Of a DNA stretch of 64,000 bases, positions 46,745 to 59,883 are shown in pieces. The stretch is from Melastoma dodecandrum (taxonomy: Eukaryota; Streptophyta; Magnoliopsida; Myrtales; Melastomataceae). The stretch's first letter is position 1. The number at the start of each line of letters is the position of its first letter. Under the pieces are notes generated by a model that saw nothing but the letters and a program-made list of their open reading frames with translations, had not been told where the DNA came from and did not search any database. The position numbers were made by a program, and so were the translations under genes. The stretch covers positions 4,650,001 through 4,714,000 of the forward strand of contig JARUPY010000387.1 of assembly GCA_029817715.1 (NCBI GenBank). The letters run 5' to 3'.

Positions 46745-46943
46745 ATACCTTTCTCGGCCTTTTGGCTAAGATCAAGTGTAGTATCTGTTCTTATCAGTTT
46801 AATATCTGATACGTGGGCCATCGGCCCACATGATATTAAATTAATTATTTTCAAGGGGGAGTGGGCCTCATCGGTAGCTTGCTACTGGGCCTACTCGCGC
46901 GTCGCCCGGTGCGTTGCACTACTGCCTGGGCCTGGCGCATCCC
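46745..46943 (+). ncRNA. U2: U2 spliceosomal RNA
   Basis: The 5' part ATACCTTTCTCGGCCTTTTG and the following stem are the highly conserved U2 start. GTAGTA at 46778-46783 is the branch-point pairing sequence. The stem GTGGGCCATCGGCCCAC and the 3' stem-loop around TGCACTACTGCCTGGGCC are also of U2 type. Length is about 199 bases, with the 3' end set by homology; a 3'-box-like CAATTCAAGTCAGAA follows at 46945. The Sm region reads AATTATTTTCAAGG instead of the uninterrupted T run I expect, a possible weakness. The gene lies alone, 330 bases after the PUB fragment. Confidence 0.93.
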
Positions 46944-46960
46944 CCAATTCAAGTCAGAAG

Positions 46961-49579
46961 GTTCCTTTTCAACTGGGCCCAAATTCTTGGGCTCAGGTAA
47001 AATGGGTAAAGGAAAAGGTCCACCGGGCTTGATAGCTGTTTCCGTACCTTCCCCCCATATTCTATGGGCGAAATTCATCTGTACATCAAAATTGGCAGCT
47101 GCTATTTCTTCGATCAGGTATTCAATGGGAAGAAGCCATTGGTGTCATAAATCATATATATAGGTCATATGACATATAGTCTGGCCCGATATGGCTGGTT
47201 CACCTACCACAGTCAACAACGTGCTTTTTGAAGAAAAATATAGGAATTTCCAACTCATACGAAATCTTAGAATTTAATTGACATACGATACTGAAGAAAT
47301 ATAAATAGGACTGTTGACACAATCACAATACTAGCAATTGGATTGCCAATTTTATTTTTTAATTTTTGAGGTTATGTAGTTTGTGTTAAACACGCTGTTT
47401 TAAATGTTTTTATAAGGCTATCATATCACTGAACAATTGCCAAATATACCGAATGTATTTGCTAGCGGCACCTATTCCCGTGTCGGGATCTGAATGAATG
47501 TTTTTATTCTTCTTCTTTTGTTGTTCAAATTTGAAGTAGCAACTTTTATCGTGTGTTTTGTCAAGCTTTCGTTGTTGCCGTCGTCGGGGTTGTTCCGTTC
47601 TTATTCACATGGATTATGGGGTGTGGCTGAACTTTTAAAAGTCACTTGGTGATTTTTTTTAATCGCCTACCGCGATTTTGGTTAGTTTGTGCGGAACAGA
47701 GTAGCAGGATATCACTCGGTTTAGTTTCCTCCAGTCGACAAAGTTGTTGATGGCTTTGCCTTTATTGGATTGGATTAAAATTAGGCATTGCTTGTTTTCT
47801 TGATGATTGAAGGAGTTACTTAGGGACTTGAGGTGCTAATGTTGGGTGTCATAAGTTGCAAGGTAGCTTGGGGAAGCTCTCCGGCTTCGGTAAGATTTCT
47901 TTTTTTTTTCTTCCAGGATGGAGACCGGGGAATGCCGTCTGATGATCGGTTATCTTTTTTTATGCTTGCAATATTGATGGAATTGGCATGTTCTTGATCG
48001 TATACTGTGAGGGCATTTGTTTCGTAAAAGTAGAGAGCTGTCTTTGTGGAACGACAGCATCCTTGATTAGAGTGGAGTCGATTGTCCTGCAAGGGAATGG
48101 ATGTTTACGCAACATCTGCAATATTGCTACTCCTAGTAGGATTTGCTGTGTCCTGATGGAAGAGGATAGAGTTTTTTTTTCCTTCTGTTTTGTGCAGGAC
48201 ATGGAATCACTTTGAGGTCAAATAGGTGAATCCGTGGTATCATTTTTTCTTATCTTCCGTTAGGCAGTATAAATGTGAAAATCCACTAACAGCATGCTAA
48301 ATGTGCAGGGCTAGTTTTATTAACCTGTCGTAGGATTCATTGAAACAGTGGAGGTCATTTTCTTCGGACAGTGGCGTATAAACTTTCTCATCCTAGCCTA
48401 CATAGTTTACATGTTTCAACTTCATAAGATATGTAACATATCTCCTTTCAGACTTCAGCGGAAATTGTATTCTTTCAGCTTGCCCACTACTTTGGTTGTA
48501 TTACTACTTTTCATTGCATTCCATAGGACTAACTTATGAAGCTCCGGTCATATTACAAGGATGAGGATGCACTTGTGGAAAAAACATGGAGTGAAGTTGG
48601 GAGTTATGCCTGGTTTTTGTGAAGGTAACCTACCTCCTGTCAAAATTTTGGAGGCAAATATCTGAACGAACCTGGTTTGTTACAATAGACCTCCAATTTC
48701 AAACATTTCTGGGCTGCAGTCAGCGGACTCCAGAATCAAACAATTATCAGTGCAGTATGTGACGGGGATGATATCATTTGCAGAGACTGTGTGGATATAA
48801 GTATTGCTGTTGGTACCCCAAAGGTAACCCTTGTTTTGATGCAAGAGGAAGTACCTCCTGCAAATGACTCTAATTAATGATGACGATTTGCATACTGGGT
48901 GGGGGTTAACATTTTTCTGAGTATACTTAGGGTCTTGTGGTTCCTGCATGATGAAAAGATGAATTTCACCGTCTTCTAATAAATACTGCATCAAGGACGT
49001 CTTCTTCTCGCTCCCGCATTAAGGACGTCGCGGAGGACTCCTTTCTCCTCGACATACAAGTAAAAACGGGCTGCTAAGTAATGTTTGTCCGCCTCTAATT
49101 TCACATTTCTTTATCGGCTGAGGTATTATTTGCTAAATGAGTTTATATTTTGGGAAGTACGATTCTGTCTCCTATCTTTCGTTTACACGATGCTCCAGCA
49201 TCGGGATGTTTTCTCTTGTTATCTTCTAATTCTATTTTTTTTTTTTTTGGTTGCTTTCCCGAACAAATTCGGTTCCTAAAAAAAATTCCATTTCAAGTTT
49301 AATGGACTGAGAAAACCATTGAAATTTCCAAATTTAAAATCGTTTATTGGGAAATTATTCCGAGAACAAATAAAGTGGAAAAAGATTATGGACAACGTAG
49401 TAGTATTATTAAGGAAAGAGCACCGAACATGGCACTAAACCATCCATGTCGTCATCTTGTTCTGATTTAGGGGGACAGGCCGTAGAATATATAATACAGC
49501 AAATGCCCCAAGCATGAAAAGGATGACCAAAGTGTTCTAAGTCTGCGGTGATATGTGCATATGGGTTAACAGCTGAAGA
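46961..49579. other. Intergenic region between U2 and the carboxypeptidase gene
   Basis: No gene recognised on either strand. Short open frames at 47820-48215 and 48680-48994 have no known motifs. The last 100 bases before 49580 are the 3' flank of the minus-strand carboxypeptidase gene. Confidence 0.5.
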
Positions 49580-52500
49580 TTACATCTCGGCCACCAGCTG
49601 CACGGATTCGTCCCCGGCCGGAGAGAGCTTTCCCTGCATCCACCGCACAAGCATCTCCGAAGAGGCCTTTGGCTGGTCCATTGGCACCATGTGACCCGCA
49701 TCATGCACCTGTGGAGGAAACGGGGGATTACAATTGAACAACTCGAAACTGCAACCTTTCTATTAAAGGACTTCTCACAAACAGGAGGATTGCGATCTAG
49801 AAAACGAAATACAAGTTATAGAACCCACAGCAATGGATGCTGTACTCCAACTTCAGCCTGAAAATAGAAAGATGAAATCGAGTTATTTAAGAGACACCAA
49901 CCTTGAGGAAAGTGAGAGCACCATGGTTTTTCATGAGCCCGGCTTCCGAGCCATCGACTTCAAACGGAACTTCTGCCGAGTGTACAAATTTCTCCTGCCC
50001 AGACCACTCCATGGCATGAACCCACCTTGAATTACCTGGGTACACAAAAGGATGACCTCAGGATATTCGCGAGAGAGAGAGAGAATTGAGCATTTTCTAA
50101 GGGCAGACGGATACTAACCTAGCCAGTTGCAAATGAGGTCATATTCTCCAGCATATACAAGCAGTTGGATTCCATCCTCAAGAAGAGCTGGAATACCCAC
50201 TTCAAGGTTTCTCATCCAGTCGACCAGCATGGCCTGGTAAACAGTTGGACTGCATGAAACAAAATCAATGCTCCCAACTCCTAGCGCTTCCCGAACCAAT
50301 TCCTGATTCAGGAACTTCTCCATGTTCGAAAAATCATAGCACAGGCTGCCCTCACACTTCTTCCTAATATCATAGTACTGCAAAAAAAAAAAAAAAAAAC
50401 AAGTAAGAAAACTGCAATCCATAAAGATCTTAAAGAAAAAAAGGAAATGAAAAGCAGCATGGTGCCTGAGTCAGCCACAAGAAAGAATAATCCAATCAAT
50501 CATTCATTCAGCTAAGGTACCTGACACTGAGCGGGTCTATTGCTGAGCAAACCATATAACAAATGAATCTAAGTTGAATAAAGAAAGACAAACTAATTAA
50601 TGACCTTGACCCAAAAAAAAACACTTACATTAGTATCACCAGTCAGGGCCATGATGCTGCTGAATATGGTGTTACAAACAAAATAGGAAGCCATGCAAGA
50701 GATTGTTCCATCTGTACCTGGAAAAGGATGAGTACACTTTGCTAAGACAAAACCAAAGAGATTATTATGTGCATATATCTGTTACAGACAAGCTCTATTA
50801 AAAACACCATTGCACCTGCCACAGAAATCTTGATTGGAGAAACCAAGAAAAAGTACAAGAAAATCACCTATTTTCCCCACCTTGTTTTATTTTAATGAAA
50901 GGGAAGTTATTCTACCAAATGAAAATTTTCTGTATTGTGAAAAGCGGCCAAAAGAACAGTAATACGTTACCACAAAGCTTTATGGCTGTTTCACACACAG
51001 GGACAATTTTGTTGATTTTTTCATATTGTGCTTGCTTGATGAGCCCCATGTCCAAAGCATAATCCGTGTAAGCTTTATACTGCACAGCAGGATCTGTAAG
51101 GCCATTGCCGATAGCAAATCCCTGCTCCAGTAAATGATTTTAGTTTTATTAGAGAGATAAAGCATATTAAACAAAAAGGTGCCAAGAGAGCTCAGATGTA
51201 CCTTTAGATTAATATGGATTCCTTCGTCGGCTTTGTTTCCTCGGTGGACTCGAGAGGCAAAGGCAGGGATATAGTGGCCAGCATAAGATTCTCCGGTAAT
51301 GAAAAAGTCATTCTTCACAAATTCAGGATGCTCTTCAAAGAAGGCCTGTCGACCCAAGAAACCTTTTCAATTTGAAGTAGTTATGCCGAACAGACTAAAT
51401 AAAATGATAGCAATGTTTAATTATAAAAAAATGACAGCAATGCATAAACATGATGATAATCTGGTATGTAACCTTCTGTGCTCGTGATCTTGAAGAACTC
51501 ACCTGTAAGAAGTCATAAAGGTCATCACTGACACCGTTTTCATTGTGCCGGATATCACGTTTGTCGGATGTATAGCTGAAACCAGTCCCAACTGGTTGAT
51601 CAACATATATCAAATTTGAAACCTGAAGAATGAACCAAGTAGACCCTTAAAACGGACATAAAAAGAAGATGTATTTTACACCAAATTTAAGATGTTGTGT
51701 ATTAGCAAAAGATAAATATTGTGACAGGAATAAACTCATTATCTTCAATCAATCAAGCTATCTGATTATCTCCGAATGAATGAAAACAAATTAGAGCTTC
51801 CTCAAACATAGTGAGAGGTCCGACTCATCTAAGTACAGTCATAAAATTATTTACTTAGCAGACATTCAACAATATGAAGAATAGAAAGAAGCAGAATTCT
51901 CGTTACCTTATCCCAGCCATACTCGTTCCACACAAGAGACATGTTATCTGCAATCGAAAAGGGGCCATTCTCATAGAACATAGCCAGCTCACTGCTGCAT
52001 CCCGGCCCTCCAGTCAACCAAATAACAACAGGATCGTCTTTGTTGCCTCTCGATTCAAAGAAAAAATAGAACATCCTATAGGAGCAAGAGTCCAGCCAGA
52101 TTAGAAGATCAGTTTAGGTACCATGGTGAAGAACCAGACCAAATGACATCACACAGTTAATTATAGATTAGTTTCTTCATGGATAATCGATAAATGGACA
52201 AGCTGAAAAATAGTAATTTTCGAATGAGCACACTTCCTAGAAATAAACCCCTAATCTTAACTAGCTAACCCAGACGAAGCACACATAAGCTGCAAACAGG
52301 AACCAAAAATTACAAACCACAACAAATGGAAGCTTCAATCACGAAGAAAAACAATCCAATGAAAAGCAACATAAATCTAGTTGGGGCGAAAAGCTCTCTA
52401 GCCTTCTAGGCTCAACTCAATTCAACTCCAACAACAACAACAACGACATAGTATTCAGTCCGAGACAATCCATCACCTCGCATCGTGAGAATTCCTAAGC

Positions 52501-52826
52501 TTGTAATACCCAGCGCGGTGCCCGAGATCCTCAACAGACACGCCATCGGAATCCACCCCGACCAGATTCGGGAAAACGAACTTCTTCTCCACGATCCTCT
52601 TCCCATCTCCAGCGCCTAACCCAGCGTCCTTCCCGCCGATAACGTTCAAGTCCTCCCGTGGGAACAGATTCAACTGCCTGATCAACTTCTCGGCATGCAC
52701 GGACGGGAAATCCGACCGGGACATGCGAAGGTCCTGGAATATGGACGCGGCCCCGGGCGACGCCACCACGGACGCGAGAACGATCAGGATCATCGGGGCT
52801 AGGAGTCGACACCGATCAGTCGCCAT
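49580..52826 (-). CDS. Serine carboxypeptidase-like protein (carboxypeptidase Y-like, SCPL47-49 clade)
   Basis: An S10-family serine carboxypeptidase that removes C-terminal residues, secreted or vacuolar. Nine exons on the minus strand: 52826-52477, 52075-51907, 51622-51503, 51345-51202, 51121-50971, 50717-50629, 50377-50119, 50035-49902 and 49708-49580, all in frame, 514 residues. A signal peptide covers about residues 1-27 ([11 protein letters not shown] core), followed by a propeptide-like part. [13 protein letters not shown] is the substrate-pocket region. The triad is Ser233 (GESYAGHY), Asp421 ([13 protein letters not shown]) and His478 ([11 protein letters not shown]). The sequence around [13 protein letters not shown] and the carboxypeptidase Y-like body place it near Arabidopsis SCPL47-49, not the acyltransferase clade. 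On its strand a TATATATA motif lies about 110 bases upstream of the ATG. No defects are seen. Confidence 0.95.
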
Positions 52827-55256
52827 CGTCGATCGATGGGGAGGATCAAAGGATTAGGGTTCCGCTAGGTTTGTTGGGTAGGAAGGAGAAGGGGGGAATG
52901 GTAGTTACGATTGTGCGGGGTGGTTGCTTGAAGGTTATATATACGAAATGGCAAAGTGGGGCGGAAAGGGGGAGGGGGTGGTGGAGAGGAAATTAGGGGG
53001 AGGATAGCGTGCGGGATAGCTCACGGCTGTTAGCTTGCACGCTAGCCTCATGATCAAGGATTGAGAGAACCAACGGCTTCGCGAAGCACACGTCGACGTC
53101 CAATCCTACTTGAAATGCTGATCTACATCCCTAGAGGATATTGCATTTAATCTTTCCAGAAGAGATTAAAAAGTAAAAAATATTACTTATTTATTGTTGC
53201 CTTTAATCTTGTAATTTATGAATTTTGTAAGATCATCCGACCTTAGCTCAGTTGTCTGTGGGAGTAAATCACATCGATCATAAATAGGGCCCTCGCTTTC
53301 CCTTCACGTCCCCGGTCCATATTGCATAATCCATCATGCATAATCTCGCCGAACTAACACCGTTTGGATGCAAATATATATATATATATATATCTCAAGC
53401 ACGTTGAGATCAATCACACTCTTATCCAAACACTTTTAAGGTTACACACATCCTCACTGTCTAAATCACATTCATCTTCTTTAGGGACAATCCCAACCAC
53501 ATCAAAAACAAAATAATGACAAACCACAACACACAGTCCTTAGAGGATTGCACACACAATCACATTTCATATGGTACCACCGTGCCTCTTATTGCGGTCA
53601 TATTGTGCCGGCACTCGAACCACTACGTCCGATTATATCATTTCTGTCATAATATCCTTCAATTTTTATACCACGTCAACAATTTCACCACTAACTAATT
53701 TAGCGATCAACCATTTCGATTGCAACTCTTTTTAAGATCTCCCTCAAACCCAAGTCTACATACGAGTCCAAACATGTATTCTTGAGATGAATCGGACCAC
53801 ACGGGCGACAGAGACTGAGCAGGGAGACCCAGGATGGCCATGACCCCCGGTATATGTTTAAAAAATTAAAATTAGGCATAATTTTTTATTAATTTAATAT
53901 AAAATAATTAAAATAATTCAATTTGACCCCTTAAATTTCCTCTCGTTCAATTTGACTTATCGTCTTTTTTTTTCATGATAGTCACTTACGGAGAAGTGTG
54001 TAATAATCCGCCACTAAAAACTTAAACAGTAAAGTGAAGCTTTGAGACTCAACGAGTTCCTGCGGCCTCTGATTCTCACCACAAACCATCTCCTACCGTG
54101 CGTGAGCCATCTCTTGATTGCAGCTGACAGACACATCCCAATTTGCCTCAACGTAGCATCATCAATCATAGTGGCCGCTATTCTTCGCAATCATTTCCAA
54201 AATTATCGGACTCATGAGCAACTTGGGTTCCATGTCCAGCCAGCCCCATCGGCCTATTCTTGTTTAATGTAAAGGTGACAGGCGATCTCTACGATAAGGA
54301 GGGAATGACGAGGAAGCTCGGCGAGGGCCTAATTGCAGTGGGCTTTCCTTATCATCACGTTCATTACCTGGGTTAGCATAGCACCAACAGAAATTAAATT
54401 ATATACCAAAATCAAATCGCACTAATACTAAAATCAGACATCACTTCGTCCATTCCTCCCTCGTCTTCTACACTAAAAGCTATATTTAGAGGCATTAATT
54501 AAGGAATTTTAAAACTTTTTGTGACGGGGACTAAATGTAACAAAAATCTTTGGCTCGTGGCCGACAACCACGCAATCGTGATGAAGGAAGGATTCATTTA
54601 AGGCAAAACCAATTGGGCACGTGGTCGTAAAAATATCAACATCCCCGAAGCAACTCCATCGATATTTTGTGGCGAGTTCGATCCAAATAAGTACGTTGTC
54701 GTTTCGACAGACAGAAGATGTTGAAAAAAGAAATTGAGAGTATTTGTACACTTAGAAAGACGCTTCCGAGAGGGTGGTGGAGACCTAAGTCTGATTCAGA
54801 GTGGCATATGCATGGGACTTGGGGAGAGGGTGATGAGCCCCATGAAGATAAGACTAAAACCCCAAAAGACTTTGAGATCCATCCAATCGCATTTGAAGGG
54901 ATGACGGGGGAAGGTCTCCGTCCAACTAAAGCAAGGCACCACAACGTTGTGTAGTTTTACGTTAATTGGGGACTGCACAGAGTTTTCCTTGTACTTGTTT
55001 TTGTAGAAAATACAGTCCAAAAAGATTATGATGGGCCCCCACCCACCCCTTGACTTGAAGCTGCTGCAATCACAAATTCAGATTCCAAAAAACACAGAGA
55101 GAGAGAGAGAGAGGGGGAACCCATTTGGCTATATGTTCTGTTCTGTTTGTAATAAAACCCCATATGTCTATCTGCAGAGGACATCCTAACCCAGGTTGGT
55201 TTATATGCCTGCATAGCTAGCTTCTTACTTCAGAAATCCATTTGTCTGAAGCAAAG
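52827..55256. other. Intergenic region between the carboxypeptidase and pectate lyase genes
   Basis: The first 150 bases are the carboxypeptidase promoter (TATATATA at 52935-52943). Beyond that are a (TA)n run at 53373-53392 and a (GA)n run at 55094-55113. Open frames at 54042-54272 and 54718-54954 match nothing I know. Confidence 0.5.
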
Positions 55257-58200
55257 ATGGCGTCCCTCAGACCTTGCTGCATTCTCACTGCATGCATCTT
55301 CTTCTCTCCTCTCCTCCTTCTTCTTCAACCAGTCTCCCCATCTCCGAGCAACCTCACCATCCCAGGGCAACATCATCCCGACCCTGAAGAGGTTGTCCAA
55401 CACTTCCACAGGTAACAACAAATTGTGACGATCCTCCAATCCCCCACCAAGAGTCTCCGACTAAACCACATGCAGGATGAACCCCCCCGGATTTGTTTCT
55501 TCACTAAAAGGTCCAATCTTTTGTTTTTCTATCCTGACCAGCAAGTTGAGTGCTTCCTTATCGAGGATAGAGGTTCCCTCGCTCGGCCAGGACCCTCAGC
55601 AGACCTCGACCTGCCTCACCGGGAACCCCACCGACGACTGCTGGAGGTGCGGCCCCGACTGGCGAACCGACCGACAGCGCCTGGCGGACTGCGGCATTGG
55701 GTTCGGCAGGTCCGCACTCGGTGGAAAGGGGGGGAAGTTCTATGTCGTGACTGACTCCTCCGACATCGACCCTGCAAACCCGAAGCAAGGGACGCTACGG
55801 TTCGCCGTGATCCAGGACGAGCCCCTGTGGATCACTTTCTCTGCCGACATGACAATCCAGCTGAGGCACGAGCTGATCATGAACAGCTATAAGACCATTG
55901 ATGGTCGTGGCGCCAACATCCACATCACCGGGAATGGATGCATCACTGTCCAGTACGTCTCGAACATCATCATCCACAACGTTCACGTCCACCATTGCAG
56001 TCCCTCGGGGAATGCCATTATCAGGTCGACCCCAACACATGCTGGATGGAGAGGGAGGTCTGACGGGGACGGCATATCCATATTTGGAGCATCGAACATC
56101 TGGATCGATCACTGCTCATTGTCCTATTGCACGGATGGGCTGATCGATGCAATCATGGCCTCCACCGGGATCACCATATCTAACAGCTACTTCTCCCACC
56201 ATGACGAGGTTATGCTGCTCGGTCACGACGACAAGTACACACCCGATTCAGCAATGCAGGTACCTGCAATCAGCCCAACAATAGGGAAGTTATTCTGACA
56301 GAAATGAACTGAGTGTGGATTCGCATCACAGGTGACGATCGCTTTCAATCGATTCGGCGAGGCGCTGGTACAGCGAATGCCGAGGTGCCGGCACGGCTAC
56401 ATACATGTCGTGAACAACGACTTCACGTCGTGGGAGATGTACGCGATCGGAGGGAGCGCGAACCCGACGATCAATAGTCAGGGGAATCGGTACACCGCGC
56501 CCGCGAACCAGGACGCCAAAGAGGTTAATTTTCGAAATTTTAAGTCTCTCGTCAATATGTCAATCGTCATCGCCCGTAATATTGTGATGAAGAAGAGTCA
56601 GAAACTGGGAATTCAAGGTATAAAGTGAAAAAGGTCGGATTTTTGGTAGGGAGTAACAGTCCGGTGATATTTTTCGCATGCCGAGTTTAGGTTTACGCCT
56701 GACCCCACTAGCGGCGGCGGTCGTCGTCGTTGGATAATGGGGTTCTCGTTTTGACTTAGTGGGTGAGGTGGTGAAGAGGGGATTGTTCAGGCGGACGGGA
56801 CGGCATGGAAGAGAAGGCGGCGGCAATAACTGCGGTGCGCACCAGCTGTTCGATGAATTGACAGCTGCTCTATGGAGTAAAAAAATTCAGGGATCCAAAC
56901 CTTTGGTTTGTTAGTAGACACCGGACCATGCAAAAGGAGATAATTGCATGAGAATCGAGAAGTAACTGACCCTTGAAAAGTTATTCCCACCGTCCAAAAT
57001 CTTGACTTTCTTCCTGGTGGATGTGAGATAAGGCTCATGCCCATGTCAGGAACATTCACTGCCAGAAAAAAAGTACATTCTTACGTTGTTTCATTTTGGT
57101 TAATAATCCTGAATTTGTAGTTTGAGAATTACTATCTTCTTCTTTCTGTCTCTTACCGCGTAAGGGAAAAAAAAACCATCGGAAGCTCTTTTGCCTACCA
57201 GCCAGTGGATTCGAACTCCCCCAATTCCTACGAGCCTCACCAATAACAAATTTCGAATCTTACTGTTCCGTTTCTTGTGTGTCTGTGTTTTGCTTTTCGT
57301 TGGTGGTGTTTGAAAGGCTGGAATTCTCTGTTCAACAGGTGACAAAGCGTGTCAACACGGATGAGAGCCAATGGGCAGACTGGAACTGGAGGACGGATGG
57401 CGACGTTATGGTGAACGGTGCGTTCTTCGTGCCATCTGGGGCAGGTGTTAGCGCCCAATATTCGAAAGCATCCAGTGTGGACCCGAAGTCAGCTGCCCTC
57501 ATCGACCAAATAACCGTGAACGCTGGGGTCACTGGGGGCCCGAGGTTAGTGCCACCAACACTATTACGCGACTCCCCTTACAATCTGCCATTTTTTAGTT
57601 ATTATAAAACTGAAAAGCATTCTCCCTTTTCACTCACCTGTCCTGCTCTCCCTCCCCCCGGATGCCCTTAGAGAGTTTAAGCACATACCGATGATGTCTT
57701 TTGTTTTACTTCATCCTAGGTGAGTTAGTAAATCGAGAGCTAGGTACCTTGTTACATTCCCATTTCTGTAGGGTCTTTGAAGGGTTTGACTCATTGGAGA
57801 CTGTTTCACGTGGGTTTCTTGTTTTCGAGAAACGCTCCAAGCACTACAAACTCCTTTCTCTAGAAAAAGAATTATGATACTGGCTCTCCAGTGGATGTTG
57901 TGAAGGCATCTAAACCCTATCCTACCCTACCCATGTGGCCTTCTTTCATGGGAATAGATAGTCGTTTGAGAGAATAGCTGAGACTTCGACGCTTGAGCGG
58001 GGTAAGTCCACCTCAGAAAGTTTGCAGCTTGCAAAGAAGTCTTTGGGTTGGGCAGACATAAGTAGTAGTATCAGTAGTTGGATGAATCATGCTCGACTGC
58101 GGTTGTTAGTTTGTGGAGGGTGCTGGGTCCAGGAGATGACTCAGTTTATATTCTTTGCATCTGCTTTTCCAGCCACCACATTTGTGGGACAGGGCAGCGC

Positions 58201-59356
58201 CTAACTCTCTTTGCCCGGCCTTGATGTGAAACTATCCTGGCCGGAGATAATTTGCTTCTTCTTGAGAATTAAAGCATTTGCAGAATATCTTTTTTCGTTC
58301 GAGCCTTTGTCCTTTGTTACTTTCCACATCATTCTTTAATGTTCTAGGACTTTGTGGATGCTGCTTTGGCCTTTTCCTCCCCGGATGCAAAAGGCCTTGG
58401 ACGCCCGAATACAACAGCATCCCCTCCATTAAATTATGCAGATGACCTTGTTGCTGGTGTTTAGCTTTTGGATGGTTTAGTGATGTTTATTGATTGCTTT
58501 CTTGGGGGCAATGGTCAAAAAACGTGAACTTGAAGACATCCCCTTAATTTATGCCTTCCAGTCATTGATAGTGATCTTATATTCTAATAATCCTGTCTAG
58601 TTACGCGTTTCTCTATAATCGTGCATTGATGGCGACTGGCCTAAAAAGTTAATTTTTGATGTAGCTTTGATAGTGGCTTATTTCTCCAATGATATATTCT
58701 CATAAACCTGCAAGTTATGCTTTGCCAGCCGTCTTTAAATACTTCATATTCTCGACATTCTGTAGTTTGCTCCATGTATATGGGATTCAGGAGCATATGT
58801 TTCTTAGACTGAGCATGTAGATGTAGCAGAGAGGCCAGAACAGCTAATACTCGACCAAGCTAAATCGGGTTAATAATGGAGGCATAGGTGCAAGGAAGCC
58901 TCAACCCTCTTATTGGGTTAGAATGTTAGATGTAATGAGGTCACTTTAGTTGGTATCCAATGTTTCTTTCTTAGTATGCACACGAAATGTCTAAAGGGTT
59001 GTCATTCCTTTACTTGCCAACCATTTTCCTAACTTCATTTGCGGCACATTTTTGTTGAATTTCCTTCAATCACGGTCTGCTTAGGATGATGACCTTTTTT
59101 CAACTGTTTCTCTTCATTCAACAGGGACAGTGGAGTAGGAGGAGGCTCCTCTTACCCTGGATTTTCAGGTGGCGGCAGCACGGGCGGCTCCACCTCCGAC
59201 AATGGTGAGGGCAGCTACTACTTCGGAATGATATTTGGGAGCGATGCTAGGCCGACGGTTGTTGCACCAACAACCTCAATCATTTTGCTTTATTCTCTTG
59301 GCATTCTGGTTCTGTTGTGTACACTACCCACCAACCAATTTGCTCAATCATCATAG
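55257..59356 (+). CDS. PMR6: Pectate lyase-like protein PMR6 with GPI-anchor signal
   Basis: A cell-wall pectate lyase-like protein; in Arabidopsis, loss of PMR6 alters pectin and gives powdery mildew resistance. Exons: 55257-55411, 55542-56259, 56332-56523, 57339-57544 and 59125-59356, in frame, 500 residues against about 501 for the Arabidopsis protein. A signal peptide covers about residues 1-29. Pectate lyase motifs are NPTDDCWRC (80-88), WIDHCSLS (239-246), [20 protein letters not shown], and [15 protein letters not shown] with the expected catalytic Arg311. After the catalytic domain come a Gly/Ser-rich linker ([17 protein letters not shown]) and a hydrophobic tail ([14 protein letters not shown]), the PMR6 pattern for GPI anchoring. 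This tail and the length favour PMR6 over ordinary pectate lyases. Introns 3 and 4 are long (815 and 1580 bases). Confidence 0.92.
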
Positions 59357-59883
59357 CAATCATTGGCATTTTAGGCAACACTGGTTTAGGTTTATCCCAT
59401 TCTTGAGAGTTGAAAAGCAAGATATGGGATCACACTAAATTCAATCTGTTCTGCCTTCAATGATCAAATTAACATGGGATGACAGTAAATGCAGTGGAGC
59501 TGGGGTAATCATTTTTGTTCATGTGATGTTGGTATACCAACTGTATGATTACCAAACCCATTTATCCTAAATGAACTCTGTACCATTGGAAAAGAAAGTG
59601 CCAAATGTTTCATGGAGTTATGATTTGTCCGCGAATGTTTTAAGTTATCATCATCATCACCTGGTAAGCAAAGACAAAATAGGAATAATTTTTTTTAATT
59701 CATGGGATGAAGTATGATTTCTCCTCCTCTTTTCTTTTTTGCCCATTTTTGTCCTTGCGAGGCTGATGTTCTTTTTTTCTGGGTAAATTGCAAAGTTCAT
59801 TATTTCGAAATTATGGGGGTGACTCAAAGAGATTTAGCAGTCCCTAAGCTCGATTCCTCTTAATCGAATAATCGTTTTCACAC
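59357..59883. other. PMR6 3' flank
   Basis: AT-rich sequence that is probably the 3' UTR and downstream flank of PMR6 up to the first base of the next LTR. Nothing else is seen. Confidence 0.55.

Noticed and set aside
54042..54954. Two plus-strand open frames upstream of PMR6
   Set aside because: No recognisable domain and no promoter or splice context.
57190..57240. A B-box-like GTTCGAATCC on the minus strand inside PMR6 intron 3, as a possible tRNA or SINE
   Set aside because: No A box or acceptor stem at the right distance.
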